The notes beneath the pieces were generated by a model, which had not been told where the DNA came from, did no database searches, and saw only the letters and a program-made list of their open reading frames with translations. DNA of 64,000 bases, from positions 220,691 through 284,690 of the forward strand of contig NZ_JASBRE010000004.1 of the NCBI RefSeq assembly GCF_029960815.1, read 5' to 3'. This DNA comes from Pseudomonas sp. AL03 (GTDB taxonomy: Bacteria; Pseudomonadota; Gammaproteobacteria; Pseudomonadales; Pseudomonadaceae). A program made the translations under genes and the position numbers. Each line of letters starts with the position of its first letter. Within the stretch, counting starts at the first letter, position 1. Positions 19,086-29,071 of the stretch are shown one piece after another.

Positions 19086-19447
19086 GGCAAGGCTTCTCTT
19101 ATAGTCGGATCTGCAACCCCAACAACGCTGGCGGAGGCTTGGGCAGGTCCGGCACGATAGCAAATTGTTCGAAAAAGCACATAGAGGCGCGTAATTGACG
19201 GTCTAAATGAGAACCGGACGGTCGTCTCGGAGTCTACCGATCGATATACTCGCAATCCTGCACCTGCTTGTAAGGGGTTGCTGTGCGAAAACGTCGTTGG
19301 CACCTGTCAGCCGATTTCGCAGAGTTTCCCTTTAGGCGCCTTACGAAAAACGTGACGAACGTAGTATGTTCGGGGCTGAATCGTTTTTCCAAGACGGCTA
19401 TTCACCCGCAACACTATGAAGAGTCACGGGTCAGAGGCCCCCCCGGC
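19086..19447. other. Intergenic region between divergent MFS and thioesterase genes
   Basis: This 362-bp stretch should hold the promoters of both divergent genes, but I see no confident -35/-10 pair. An AAGGGG ribosome-like site precedes a GTG at 19283 that is in frame with the thioesterase and would add 55 residues unlike the family. I regard that as leader rather than coding sequence. Confidence 0.5.
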
Positions 19448-19852
19448 ATGATAGAGCTCGAACAAGAAGATCCAATCCCGCAAGGCGACCTTGCCCTGCA
19501 AATTACCGCGCTCCCCCGCGAAACCAACGGCTTTGGCGATATTTTCGGCGGTTGGCTGGTGTCGCAGATGGATTTGGCCGGCACCGCAATGGCCAGCAAA
19601 GTCGCGGGTGGTCGCGTGGCCACCGTTGCGATTGACCGCATGGCGTTTCTGGTTCCGGTAGCGGTGGGCGCCCAGCTCTCCTTCTATACCCAGGCGCTGG
19701 AAATCGGCCGCAGCTCGATTCAGATGATGGTCGAAGTCTGGAGTGACGATCCGCTGTCCAGCGAGTGGCGTAAAGTGACCGAAGCCGTGTTTGTGTTCGT
19801 CGCCATCGATGGCAGCGGCCGCACCCGTTCGGTTCCGTCACGAGCTCGTTAA
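19448..19852 (+). CDS. YciA-like acyl-CoA thioesterase
   Basis: Hotdog-fold thioesterase of 134 aa that hydrolyses acyl-CoA in the cytoplasm. The sequence PQGDLALQITALPRETNGFGDIFGGWLVSQMD parallels E. coli YciA, including the catalytic Asp in GDIFGGW and the conserved NGFGD region. The ATG at 19448 gives the normal length, although the frame is open back to 19283 behind a better ribosome site. It precedes the mutarotase gene by 57 bp on the same strand. Confidence 0.88.
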   Translation: MIELEQEDPIPQGDLALQITALPRETNGFGDIFGGWLVSQMDLAGTAMASKVAGGRVATVAIDRMAFLVPVAVGAQLSFYTQALEIGRSSIQMMVEVWSDDPLSSEWRKVTEAVFVFVAIDGSGRTRSVPSRAR

Positions 19853-19909
19853 ACACTGCGACCTTTCAGCGGTCCATTGCAGTCATTGTTCCTGATCGAG
19901 AGTTGCCCC

Positions 19910-20809
19910 ATGAGCACGCCCAACGTTGAAGCCGTGAAACTGGATGAACTGAACTGCTGGCGCATCCGTCACGGTCAGGCCGAATTGCTGGTCGCCCAGC
20001 AAGGCGCGCACATCCTCAGTTATCAATTGGCCGGTCAACCGCCGCTGATCTGGCTCAACGACGAGGCCGTGTTCAAGACTGGCAAGAGCATCCGCGCCGG
20101 GGTTCCGGTGTGCTGGCCGTGGTTCGGTAACTTGCCGCGCAACCCGCAAAGTGTTCAAGCGATGCGTGTCAGCAACGAACCGCCGACCGCCCACGGGCTG
20201 GTGCGGGCGATGGACTGGGAACTGGGCGGCATTGAAACCGAGGGCGAAAGCCTGAAGGTGGAGTTTGTTCTGCCCTACCCTGAGGGCGGTTTGCCAGGTT
20301 GGCCACATCAGGTGGATTTGAAGCTGAGCATTCGTCTGGATGAGCAACTTCACATCAGCCTGACCAGCCACAACCAAGGCACTGACAACGTCACCATCAG
20401 CCAGGCGCTGCACAGTTATTTCGCGGTCAGCGATGTGCGCAATGTGCATATCGAAGGGCTGGATGGCTTGAGTTATATCGAGACGCTGGACGACTGGAAG
20501 ACCGTCACTCAGACCGGCGATCTGCGTTTTGCCGGCGAGACTGATCGCATCTACCTCAATACCCCGGCAAAGCTGAGCATTGTCGATCCGGCCTGGGAAC
20601 GGCGCATCGAGCTGACCAGCAGCGGTTCACGCTCGGCGGTGATCTGGAACCCGTGGATTGATCGCGCTGCGGCGTTCAGTGACATGGCGGACGATGGCTG
20701 GCAGCGGATGCTGTGCATCGAAACGGCGAATGTGATGGACGATGTGGTGACGCTAGCGCCGGGTGCCAGCCATACGCTGGGCGTGAGCATTGGCAGCGCA
20801 CCTTTATAA
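19910..20809 (+). CDS. D-hexose-6-phosphate mutarotase
   Basis: Aldose 1-epimerase superfamily enzyme of the YeaD type, 299 aa, predicted to interconvert anomers of glucose-6-phosphate or a related sugar phosphate. Conserved features are GAHILSYQLAGQPPLIWLN, RAGVPVCWPWFG, the PTAHGLVR catalytic His region and HSYFAVSDV with the second His. The ATG at 19910 starts MSTPNVEAVKL. It follows the thioesterase gene and may share its promoter. Confidence 0.9.
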   Translation: MSTPNVEAVKLDELNCWRIRHGQAELLVAQQGAHILSYQLAGQPPLIWLNDEAVFKTGKSIRAGVPVCWPWFGNLPRNPQSVQAMRVSNEPPTAHGLVRAMDWELGGIETEGESLKVEFVLPYPEGGLPGWPHQVDLKLSIRLDEQLHISLTSHNQGTDNVTISQALHSYFAVSDVRNVHIEGLDGLSYIETLDDWKTVTQTGDLRFAGETDRIYLNTPAKLSIVDPAWERRIELTSSGSRSAVIWNPWIDRAAAFSDMADDGWQRMLCIETANVMDDVVTLAPGASHTLGVSIGSAPL

Positions 20810-20825
20810 GCAACACCATAGAACA

Positions 20826-20853
20826 TTGTGGGAGCAAGCTTGCTCCCACAGTT
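20826..20853. repeat. REP-type hairpin after the mutarotase
   Basis: TGTGGGAGCAAG and CTTGCTCCCACA make a perfect inverted repeat in the short gap between the convergent mutarotase and DUF3299 genes. It is probably a transcript-end hairpin of REP type. Confidence 0.65.
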
Positions 20854-20861
20854 GAGATTTT

Positions 20862-21398
20862 CTACAAATCCGACTCCTGCACCACCCGCACCTTCGCCGC
20901 ATCCAGCGCATACGCCGCGTCAGCCAGGTCGTTGTTGACCTTCTCGACTTTCAGCGTGCCGGTCACCCACAGCGGTGTATAGATGTCATTCAGCTTCAAG
21001 CCTTTCGGATAACGCACCAACACCAGTTGATTAGGCGGTGGCGGCGGCACGTGGATGCAGGCGCCCGGATACGGCACGAGGAAGAACAGCGTGCTGCGGC
21101 CCTTGGCGTCGGACTCCAGCGGCACCGGATAACCACCTATGCGGATGTTCTTGTCGTTCATCGACGGCACGGTTTTGGTCGAATACATCACCGCCGGTAA
21201 GCCCTTGCTCTGCTTCATGCCACCCTTTTGATTAAAGGTGCCATTGGCTTCGGGGGAGTTGTGGTCGATTTCGGGCATGGCTTCGAGGGCTTTCTGGTCC
21301 GACTTGGGCATCAATTCGAGCCAGTCGGTTTCCGGCAGTTCGCCGGCGTGGGCAAGGCCCGTACCCAGTAAAAGGAGCGTGAACAGAAGACGGCGCAT
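20862..21398 (-). CDS. DUF3299 exported protein
   Basis: Predicted periplasmic protein of 178 aa with signal peptide MRRLLFTLLLLGTGLAHA. The mature part matches the DUF3299 pattern: LPETDWLELMP near the start, RIGGYPVPLE, FFLVPYPGACIHVPPPPPNQLV, and PLWVTGTLKVE. The Cys in ACIHVPPPPPNQ is a hallmark. The function of the family is not established. The ATG at 21398 is preferred over an upstream frame opening because it begins the signal peptide. Confidence 0.88.
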   Translation of the reverse strand: MRRLLFTLLLLGTGLAHAGELPETDWLELMPKSDQKALEAMPEIDHNSPEANGTFNQKGGMKQSKGLPAVMYSTKTVPSMNDKNIRIGGYPVPLESDAKGRSTLFFLVPYPGACIHVPPPPPNQLVLVRYPKGLKLNDIYTPLWVTGTLKVEKVNNDLADAAYALDAAKVRVVQESDL

Positions 21399-21444
21399 GG
21401 AGGTGCTCGGCAAAGGAGAGGACGATGCAACGCCGAGCATTCTA

Positions 21445-21475
21445 GCCCTCTCTGCGTGCGGCGCAGAGGGGGCTT
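21445..21475 (-). terminator. Inverted repeat after the GlsB-like gene
   Basis: CCCTCTCTGCG and CGCAGAGGGGG pair with one mismatch between the DUF3299 start and the end of the GlsB-like gene. No strong T-run follows on the minus strand. Confidence 0.45.
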
Positions 21476-21487
21476 TGTCGCTTTGAA

Positions 21488-21733
21488 TCAGTTTCTTTTG
21501 ATCAAGCCGTAGACCACCAGCAACACCACCGCGCCGACCAGCGCACCGATGAAGCCTGCGCCTTCGCCCGCGTGGTAGATGCCCAGAGCCTGGCCGCCGT
21601 AAGTGGCCGCCAGCGAACCGCCGATACCGAGCAAGATGGTCATGATCCAGCCCATGTTGTCATCGCCCGGTTTCAGGAACCTAGCCAGCAGGCCGACGAT
21701 CAAGCCGATAAAGATGGTTCCAATAATTCCCAT
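21488..21733 (-). CDS. GlsB/YeaQ/YmgE family membrane protein
   Basis: Small Gly-rich inner-membrane protein of 81 aa. Three hydrophobic helices are visible (GIIGTIFIGLIVGLLARFL, MGWIMTILLGIGGSLAATYG, GFIGALVGAVVLLVVYGLI) with GDDNMGW between the first two. This is the pattern of the transglycosylase-associated or GlsB family induced by stress. The biochemical role is not known. Confidence 0.9.
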   Translation of the reverse strand: MGIIGTIFIGLIVGLLARFLKPGDDNMGWIMTILLGIGGSLAATYGGQALGIYHAGEGAGFIGALVGAVVLLVVYGLIKRN

Positions 21734-21838
21734 GGCATTTCCCTCTGATTAAGTGCTACGTCCAAGCCTAGTCAGACTTTGGCATCCTGCCATGAGAGAG
21801 CGGCGGCACCTGAATGGTTCCGCCGCTGCCACATGAAA

Positions 21839-22921
21839 CTATTCGGCGATGAGCGCTTCGACCTTGAGGATCTGCTGCTCCAGCGTGGCCCTGTCGGCGC
21901 AGCGCAGATTGGCGTGACCGACCTTGCGACCGACCTTGAACGCCTTGCCATAGTGATGCAGATGGCAATCGGCAATGGCCAGGACTTTCTCGGTGTCCGG
22001 CACTTTACCGATGAAGTTGAGCATTGCGCTTTCACCGACCTTGGCCGTCGAACCCAGTGGCAGACCGGCAACGGCCCGCAGGTGGTTTTCGAACTGGCTG
22101 CACTCGGCGCCTTCAGTGGTCCAGTGACCCGAGTTGTGGACCCGCGGGGCAATCTCGTTGGCCTTGAGGCCACCGTCGACTTCGAAGAACTCGAACGCCA
22201 TCACGCCGACGTAATTCAGCTGCTTGAGCACGCGGCTGGAATAGTCCTGCGCCAAGGCTTGCAGCGGATGGTCGGTGCTGGCTACGGACAGCTTGAGGAT
22301 GCCGCTGTCGTGGGTGTTGTGAACCAGCGGATAAAACTGGGTCTCACCATCGCGAGCGCGCACGGCGATCAACGAGACTTCACCGGTGAACGGCACGAAG
22401 CCTTCCAGCAGGCAGGCCACGCTGCCCAGTTCGGCGAACGTGCCGGCCACGTCTTCAGGCTTGCGCAGGACTTTCTGGCCCTTGCCGTCATAACCCAGGG
22501 TGCGGGTTTTCAGCACGGCCGGCAGACCGATGGAAGCAATCGCAGCGTCCAGATCGGCTTGCGATTGAATGTCGGCGAACGCCGGGGTGGGAATCCCCAG
22601 GTCCTTGAACATGCTTTTTTCGAACCAGCGATCACGGGCGATGCGCAGGGCTTCGGCGCTTGGGTAGACCGGAACGAATTGCGACAGGAAGGCCACGGTT
22701 TCGGCCGGAACGCTCTCGAACTCGAAGGTCACCAGATCGACTTCATCGGCCAGCTGACGCAGGTGGTCCTGATCGCCGTAATCGGCCCGCAGGTGCTCGC
22801 CCAACGCAGCTGCGCAAGCATCCGGCGCGGGGTCCAGAAAAGCGAAGTTCATGCCCAGCGGAGTGCCCGCCAGCGCCAACATGCGACCCAACTGGCCGCC
22901 ACCGATTACACCGATTTTCAT
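21839..22921 (-). CDS. purK: N5-carboxyaminoimidazole ribonucleotide synthase
   Basis: ATP-grasp enzyme of purine biosynthesis that carboxylates aminoimidazole ribonucleotide, handing its product to PurE. It is 360 aa from MKIGVIGGGQLGRMLALAG, whose Gly-rich start is diagnostic. ATP-grasp motifs LKTRTLGYDGKGQ, EVSLIAVRARDG, GVMAFEFFEV and EIAPRVHNSGHWTTE follow. An ATG 9 bases further upstream is less likely. It lies 11 bp after purE, in one operon. Confidence 0.97.
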   Translation of the reverse strand: MKIGVIGGGQLGRMLALAGTPLGMNFAFLDPAPDACAAALGEHLRADYGDQDHLRQLADEVDLVTFEFESVPAETVAFLSQFVPVYPSAEALRIARDRWFEKSMFKDLGIPTPAFADIQSQADLDAAIASIGLPAVLKTRTLGYDGKGQKVLRKPEDVAGTFAELGSVACLLEGFVPFTGEVSLIAVRARDGETQFYPLVHNTHDSGILKLSVASTDHPLQALAQDYSSRVLKQLNYVGVMAFEFFEVDGGLKANEIAPRVHNSGHWTTEGAECSQFENHLRAVAGLPLGSTAKVGESAMLNFIGKVPDTEKVLAIADCHLHHYGKAFKVGRKVGHANLRCADRATLEQQILKVEALIAE

Positions 22922-22932
22922 CGTCAACAACC

Positions 22933-23424
22933 TCAGGCGATGCGTGGGTCTGGATTGTCCAGGACGCTGTCTGTCTGCTCAGCACGGAAAGTTTTCAGCA
23001 CAGTGTGGAACTGCGGGTGCTTGGCGCCGAGGATACTCGCCGAGAGCAGCGCTGCGTTGATCGCACCGGCCTTGCCGATGGCCAGGGTAGCAACCGGGAT
23101 GCCTGCGGGCATCTGCACGATAGACAGCAGCGAATCGACACCCGACAGCATCGACGACTGCACCGGCACGCCCAGTACCGGCAGGTGGGTCTTGGCCGCA
23201 CACATGCCTGGCAAGTGGGCTGCGCCGCCGGCACCGGCGATGATCACCTCGATGCCACGCGCCTCAGCCTCTTCGGCGTACTGGAAGAGCAGGTCCGGGG
23301 TGCGGTGGGCAGAGACCACTTTCACCTCATAAGGGATGCCGAGCTTTTCCAGCATATCGGCGGTGTGGCTAAGGGTGGACCAATCGGACTTGGAGCCCAT
23401 GATCACGCCAACCAGTGCACTCAT
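22933..23424 (-). CDS. purE: N5-carboxyaminoimidazole ribonucleotide mutase
   Basis: Class I PurE of 163 aa, rearranging N5-CAIR to CAIR in purine synthesis. The N-terminal [14 protein letters not shown], the SAHRTPD catalytic segment and [12 protein letters not shown] are all present. It is first in the purE-purK operon. A minus-strand hairpin with a T-rich tail precedes it (23464-23492) and could act as an attenuator or as the terminator of an upstream gene. Confidence 0.97.
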   Translation of the reverse strand: MSALVGVIMGSKSDWSTLSHTADMLEKLGIPYEVKVVSAHRTPDLLFQYAEEAEARGIEVIIAGAGGAAHLPGMCAAKTHLPVLGVPVQSSMLSGVDSLLSIVQMPAGIPVATLAIGKAGAINAALLSASILGAKHPQFHTVLKTFRAEQTDSVLDNPDPRIA

Positions 23425-23463
23425 CGTCGTGCCTCTTCTCTCTGGGCGCCCGCAGGCGCGTCA

Positions 23464-23492
23464 AAAAACAACAAACCACGCAAAATGCGTGG
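23464..23492 (-). terminator. Hairpin with T-rich tail upstream of purE
   Basis: Read on the minus strand, CCACGC-ATTTT-GCGTGG is followed by TTTGTTGTTTTTT. It lies 40 bp before the purE ATG. It is either the terminator of the small upstream open frame or a transcription attenuator in the purE leader. Confidence 0.6.
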
Positions 23493-23506
23493 CTTGATTG
23501 TACGAA

Positions 23507-23764
23507 TTATGGCCGGACGAACCGGCCAAAGGCCGCGCAGTATACCTCAATGCCACAGATAAACAGCCCCTGCGGTGACCATCTGTCATACGACTGGTTT
23601 CTATCAACGGCGGGCACCTTTATTGACTTTATAGTCAAAGCATCTGAACACGATTTTTCACCGCCCCTTTCCAATAAAACATTTCCTGCAATAAAGCCAC
23701 CCATTACAAATAACGCGCCAAGTATTATTAATAACAGTCGGCGCAGAAAAAACGGTTCCGTCAA
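23507..23764 (-). CDS. Possible small membrane-anchored protein, unassigned
   Basis: Open frame of 85 aa from a TTG start (MTEPFFLRRLLLIILGALFVMGGFIAGNVLL). One hydrophobic helix (about residues 8-31) is followed by a short soluble part with three Cys (SCSDALT, FICGIEVYC). The DNA is AT-rich compared with its neighbours, like the adjacent HExxH gene, and the two are divergent. I recognise no family. The overlapping plus-strand frame looks less protein-like. It may not be a gene. Confidence 0.35.
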   Translation of the reverse strand: MTEPFFLRRLLLIILGALFVMGGFIAGNVLLERGGEKSCSDALTIKSIKVPAVDRNQSYDRWSPQGLFICGIEVYCAAFGRFVRP

Positions 23765-23820
23765 CTAATCACACTTAACACGCTGATGCGGTGATCCACG
23801 CATTAAGTTCGAGATTCTCG

Positions 23821-24519
23821 ATGTCAACACTCACCAGATTCACGCTTTTCTTGATAATTTTTCTAACAACTCAGATGGGCCATGCAACAACAGTACTGAA
23901 CGATACTCCCTGGCCTCCAACCCACTCAAAAGCTTCTGTAACATTCAAAGGCTTCAGTACTACCTCTATAGAAAAAAAGCCGATTTTTGTCTTTGCATTT
24001 ATTCATGACGACATACCCGAGTCGGCCATTGACTCGATTTTCCAACGTTATCTGCTGGATTGGGTTAAGGAAATCACAGCCATTTCAGGTCGACGCGTGT
24101 CGATGGAGTTCATCAGGAACAGGCCGCCCTACACAAATTATTCATACCAGGCTGCCAGCGAAACTTCTTATCGCGGATGGGAAACGCTTGCCCGAAACTA
24201 CCGCGACGATCAGAACCTCCCGCACAACAGGACCACAAAATTTTTACTGTTGACCAACAGTGCAATGATCAACAATGAGGTTCTGGGCGTCGCGAGCCCT
24301 GGCCAACAGTTCGGTATTGCGTCACTGATCGGAAAACAAATAGTCGGCCATGAACTGGGACATATGTTCACTGCCAATCATGAACTTTCCGACGTTCAAT
24401 ACAACGGATGGTGGTGTGAAACTTTCATGCGCGATGTCACTCCCGGGCTGTCCAATTGTTATCGCTATAGCGACGGTAATCGGGAACTTATCAAGTCGTT
24501 CCTCGGTGACGTTCCGTAA
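23821..24519 (+). CDS. Secreted HExxH metalloprotease-like protein
   Basis: Predicted exported protein of 232 aa with signal peptide MSTLTRFTLFLIIFLTTQMGHA. The zinc motif HELGHMFTANH is at 177-187, an HExxHxxxxxH arrangement like metzincins but without their usual Gly. Downstream, WWCETF and LSNCYRY offer a Cys pair that could form a disulfide. The name of the family is not clear to me. The ATG at 23821 begins the signal peptide; a GTG at 23791 is in frame but adds an unlikely extension. Base composition is lower in GC than the flanks, which suggests acquisition. Confidence 0.72.
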   Translation: MSTLTRFTLFLIIFLTTQMGHATTVLNDTPWPPTHSKASVTFKGFSTTSIEKKPIFVFAFIHDDIPESAIDSIFQRYLLDWVKEITAISGRRVSMEFIRNRPPYTNYSYQAASETSYRGWETLARNYRDDQNLPHNRTTKFLLLTNSAMINNEVLGVASPGQQFGIASLIGKQIVGHELGHMFTANHELSDVQYNGWWCETFMRDVTPGLSNCYRYSDGNRELIKSFLGDVP

Positions 24520-24539
24520 CCACTCGCTGTTTGTCCATC

Positions 24540-25448
24540 TCAGGTATTGCCCGCCGCCCCGCCCTCAAGCTTGCGCCACAGTAATCGTACGTTGGCCTTG
24601 CGCACCAACGCGCAGCGGTACAAACGAATCTCCAGCGGCACATGCCATTGCGGGCCGCCGCAGACCACCAGCTCACCGCGCGCCAGTTCGGCGCGCACGC
24701 TGAGCTGCGGCACCCAGGCGATGCCCAGCCCTTCAAGCGCCATACTTTTAAGGCTGTCGGCCATGGCTGTTTCATAAATGGTAGTGAAGCGCAGCGCCCG
24801 TTGGCGCAGCAGCATGTTCACCGAACGCCCGAGAAACGCCCCGGCGCTATAAGCGAGCAGCGGCACACTGCCTTCGCCTTCCAGGTCGAACAGTGGCTTG
24901 CCCTCGGCGTCCGCCGCGCAGACAGGAAGCATTTCGGTGGCTCCAAGGTGCAGTGACGGGAAGATTTCCGGGTCCATCTGCAGTGCAGCATCCGGGTCGT
25001 AGAACGCCAGCATCAGATCGCAACCGCCTTCACGCAGCGCATGCACCGCGTCGCCGACGTTGGTCGCCACCAAGCGCGTTGCGATGTTCAGGCCTTCATT
25101 ACGCAATTGCGCGATCCAGCGCGGGAAGAACCCCAGCGCCAGAGAGTGAGCGGCGGCGACCTGCATCACCTCGCCCTGCCCGCCTTCCAGATGATGCAGG
25201 TGACGCAACACTTCACCGAGTTGTTCGACCACGGTCCGCGCGGTAACCAGGAACAACTGCCCCGCCGCCGTCAGCTCCACCGGGGTGCGCGAGCGATTGA
25301 CCAGGGTCAGTCCCAGCGCGGCTTCAAGGCTGCGGATCCGCCGACTGAATGCCGGCTGCGTCACGAAGCGTCTTTCGGCAGCCTGGGAGAAGCTGCGGGT
25401 GGCAGCCAGAGCACTAAAGTCCTCAAGCCATTTACTTTCAAGGTTCAT
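24540..25448 (-). CDS. LysR family regulator next to aspA
   Basis: Transcription regulator of 302 aa from MNLESKWLEDF. The N-terminal winged helix-turn-helix contains SFSQAAERRFVTQPAFSRRIRSLE, followed by the LysR effector-binding domain. It is divergent from aspA, with 180 bp between starts, and so probably controls aspartase expression; that is inference from position. The same pair is adjacent in P. aeruginosa (PA5428-PA5429, recalled). The frame extends upstream to a TTG, but the ATG at 25448 begins the conserved domain. Confidence 0.9.
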   Translation of the reverse strand: MNLESKWLEDFSALAATRSFSQAAERRFVTQPAFSRRIRSLEAALGLTLVNRSRTPVELTAAGQLFLVTARTVVEQLGEVLRHLHHLEGGQGEVMQVAAAHSLALGFFPRWIAQLRNEGLNIATRLVATNVGDAVHALREGGCDLMLAFYDPDAALQMDPEIFPSLHLGATEMLPVCAADAEGKPLFDLEGEGSVPLLAYSAGAFLGRSVNMLLRQRALRFTTIYETAMADSLKSMALEGLGIAWVPQLSVRAELARGELVVCGGPQWHVPLEIRLYRCALVRKANVRLLWRKLEGGAAGNT

Positions 25449-25628
25449 CACGACCTCCCGGACACGCACCAATTTAGGTCACACGCTCGCCGCAGACACG
25501 GCGTCACACGGGCATTATGCCGAATGTGCATAGGCTAGTGTTTAACAGCATTGGCCCAAAATTCTCCACAAGCCTAGCATTTGCGGTGTTCCGGCACAGA
25601 CCGGGTCCCTATCGAGATGATTTCTATC

Positions 25629-27053
<1,425 letters not shown>

Positions 27054-27520
27054 CCAAACGCAACGCCGGCGCTTGCTCTTTTAACGAAGAGCACGAAGCG
27101 CCACGCTCACCAGGTCGAGGGACTAGACACCTCTCACCTTTTGAGGGCTTGGGGATTTATTCCCCAAGCCCTTTTTTTTAACTCATTGGCAGGAAAAAGA
27201 CTTCTGTGGAAATGGGGCTCTCGCCCTCCCACACGAGCCTGACTTCAAAAAAGTCAGGTGTTTCAAAGGCTTCGTTTCGTCGCTTGCACCACAACCGTGC
27301 AGACGGATGGCACGCTCATAGGTATAGTGCCGCCCCTCTTCGCGTGAGCGGTCGTCGGTAACGAGGCCCAAACCCATGCGAAACCCGAACTAATAACAAA
27401 CCTGCGATATGGGCCCGGGACGAACACTCGCCTCACTGTTGTGCCACGCGCACGTCGGTGTAACGCGATGTTTCTACCTGCCCAGCATTTGCCTACACAA
27501 AAAACAGCGAGGAATAATCC
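27054..27520. other. Intergenic region between aspA and the AGCS gene
   Basis: About 470 bp without a credible gene. It holds the aspA terminator and a small inverted repeat CCTGACTT/AAGTCAGG (27238-27258). I see no riboswitch or small-RNA signature I can name, though the second half must contain the promoter of the symporter gene. Confidence 0.5.
27145..27180 (+). terminator. Rho-independent terminator of aspA
   Basis: GGGCTTGGGGA pairs with TCCCCAAGCCC around a short loop and is followed by a run of eight T. It lies 92 bp after the aspA stop. Confidence 0.92.
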
Positions 27521-28972
27521 ATGCTCGAAGTCATTAACGACTTCCTCTCAGGGAAAGTACTGATCGTGCTCATTGTCGGGCTCGGTAGCTACTTCACGAT
27601 CCGCTCGCGTTTCGTACAATTGCGCCACTTCTTCCACATGTTCGCGGTGTTCCGCGACAGCCTCAAAAGCAGCGCCGGTCAACTCAGTTCGTTCCAGGCC
27701 TTGATGCTCAGCCTCGCCGGCCGTGTCGGTGCGGGTAACATCGCCGGTGTCGGTATCGCCGTGACCCTGGGTGGTCCGGGCGCGGTGTTCTGGATGTGGG
27801 TGACTGCGTTGGTCGGCATGTCCAGCAGCTTCTTCGAATGTTCCCTCGGCCAGCTCTACAAGCGCTGCGATTCCGACGGCACGTACCGTGGCGGTCCGTC
27901 CTATTACATCCAGCACGGCCTGCAGAAACGCTGGCTGGGCATGATCATGGCCTTCCTGCTGCTGATCACCTTCGGCTTCGCCTTCAACGGTCTGCAATCC
28001 CACGCCGTGACCCACTCGCTGAAAAACGCTTTCGACCTCGACCCCACTTACACGGGCCTGGCCCTGGCGGTGTTGCTGGGTCTGGTGTTCATCGGTGGCA
28101 TCAAGCGGATCGCCAAGGTCGCTGACCTGTTGGTGCCGGTGAAAACCCTGGTGTACATCGGCGTGACCCTCTACGTGATCGTGCTGCAATTCGACCACGT
28201 TCCGGGCATGTTGATGACCATCGTCAAAAGCGCCTTTGGTCTCGACCAGGCCTTCGGCGGCCTGATCGGCAGTGCCATCGTCATGGGCGTGAAGCGCGGC
28301 GTGTTCGCCAACGAAGCAGGCCTGGGCAGTGCGCCAAACGTGGCCGCTGTGGCCTCGGTCGAGCACCCGGTTTCGCAAGGCGTGGTTCAGGCGTTCAGCG
28401 TGTTCCTCGACACCTTTGTGATCTGCACCTGCACCGCGTTGCTGATCCTGCTCTCGGGCTTCTACACACCAGGCTTCGAAGGCGACGGCATTGCCCTGAC
28501 CCAGAACTCGCTGGCCGCCGTCGTCGGTGACTGGGGCCGGAGTTTCATTTCCGTGGCCCTGTCGTTGTTCGTGTTCACCTCGATTCTCTACAACTACTAC
28601 CTGGGCGAGAACAACCTGCGCTTCCTGATCGGTGAAAACCGCAAGGCGCTGATCGGCTACCGCGCATTGGTATTGGTGTTGATCTACTGGGGTGCGATCG
28701 AGAACCTGGGCACGGTGTTCGCGTTCGCCGACATCACCATGACCCTGCTGGCGTTCGTGAACCTGATCGCGCTGTTCCTGCTGTTCAAAGTCGGCATGCG
28801 CATCCTGCGTGACTACGATGATCAGCGCGCAGCCGGCATCAAGACGCCCGTGTTCGATTCGAGCAAATTCCCGGATCTGGACCTGGACTTGAAAGCCTGG
28901 CCAGCCAATCCACCAGCCGTTGCCCCTAAGGCTGAAGCTGAGCCGCAAGGCGTACCCGCAGCGCAACGCTGA
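27521..28972 (+). CDS. Alanine/glycine:cation symporter (AGCS) family protein
   Basis: Sodium- or proton-coupled amino-acid importer of 483 aa with about ten transmembrane helices. The family signatures are SLAGRVGAGNIAGVGIAVTLGGPGAVFWMW (about 65-95) and GVFANEAGLGSAPNVAA (about 260-280). Its position between aspA and asparaginase suggests that it feeds that pathway, although alanine or glycine is the usual substrate. An AGGAATAA ribosome-like region precedes the ATG. Confidence 0.92.
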   Translation: MLEVINDFLSGKVLIVLIVGLGSYFTIRSRFVQLRHFFHMFAVFRDSLKSSAGQLSSFQALMLSLAGRVGAGNIAGVGIAVTLGGPGAVFWMWVTALVGMSSSFFECSLGQLYKRCDSDGTYRGGPSYYIQHGLQKRWLGMIMAFLLLITFGFAFNGLQSHAVTHSLKNAFDLDPTYTGLALAVLLGLVFIGGIKRIAKVADLLVPVKTLVYIGVTLYVIVLQFDHVPGMLMTIVKSAFGLDQAFGGLIGSAIVMGVKRGVFANEAGLGSAPNVAAVASVEHPVSQGVVQAFSVFLDTFVICTCTALLILLSGFYTPGFEGDGIALTQNSLAAVVGDWGRSFISVALSLFVFTSILYNYYLGENNLRFLIGENRKALIGYRALVLVLIYWGAIENLGTVFAFADITMTLLAFVNLIALFLLFKVGMRILRDYDDQRAAGIKTPVFDSSKFPDLDLDLKAWPANPPAVAPKAEAEPQGVPAAQR

Positions 28973-29071
28973 TCGGTAAAAACCCGGGCGCATCCCCTGC
29001 GCCCGACGTGACACAACGTGCGGTCAGCGTCATGCTCGACCGCATGCTGTCATCGTTCTCGGAGACCCCCC

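Noticed and set aside
19283..19447. N-terminal extension of the thioesterase from the GTG behind AAGGGG
   Set aside because: It would add 55 residues with no counterpart in YciA-type enzymes.
23415..23768. Plus-strand frame of 117 codons over the purE leader
   Set aside because: Its composition is not protein-like and it covers the purE start and leader hairpin on the other strand.
27183..27377. Minus-strand 64-codon frame in the aspA-AGCS gap
   Set aside because: It has no ribosome site and no recognisable family.
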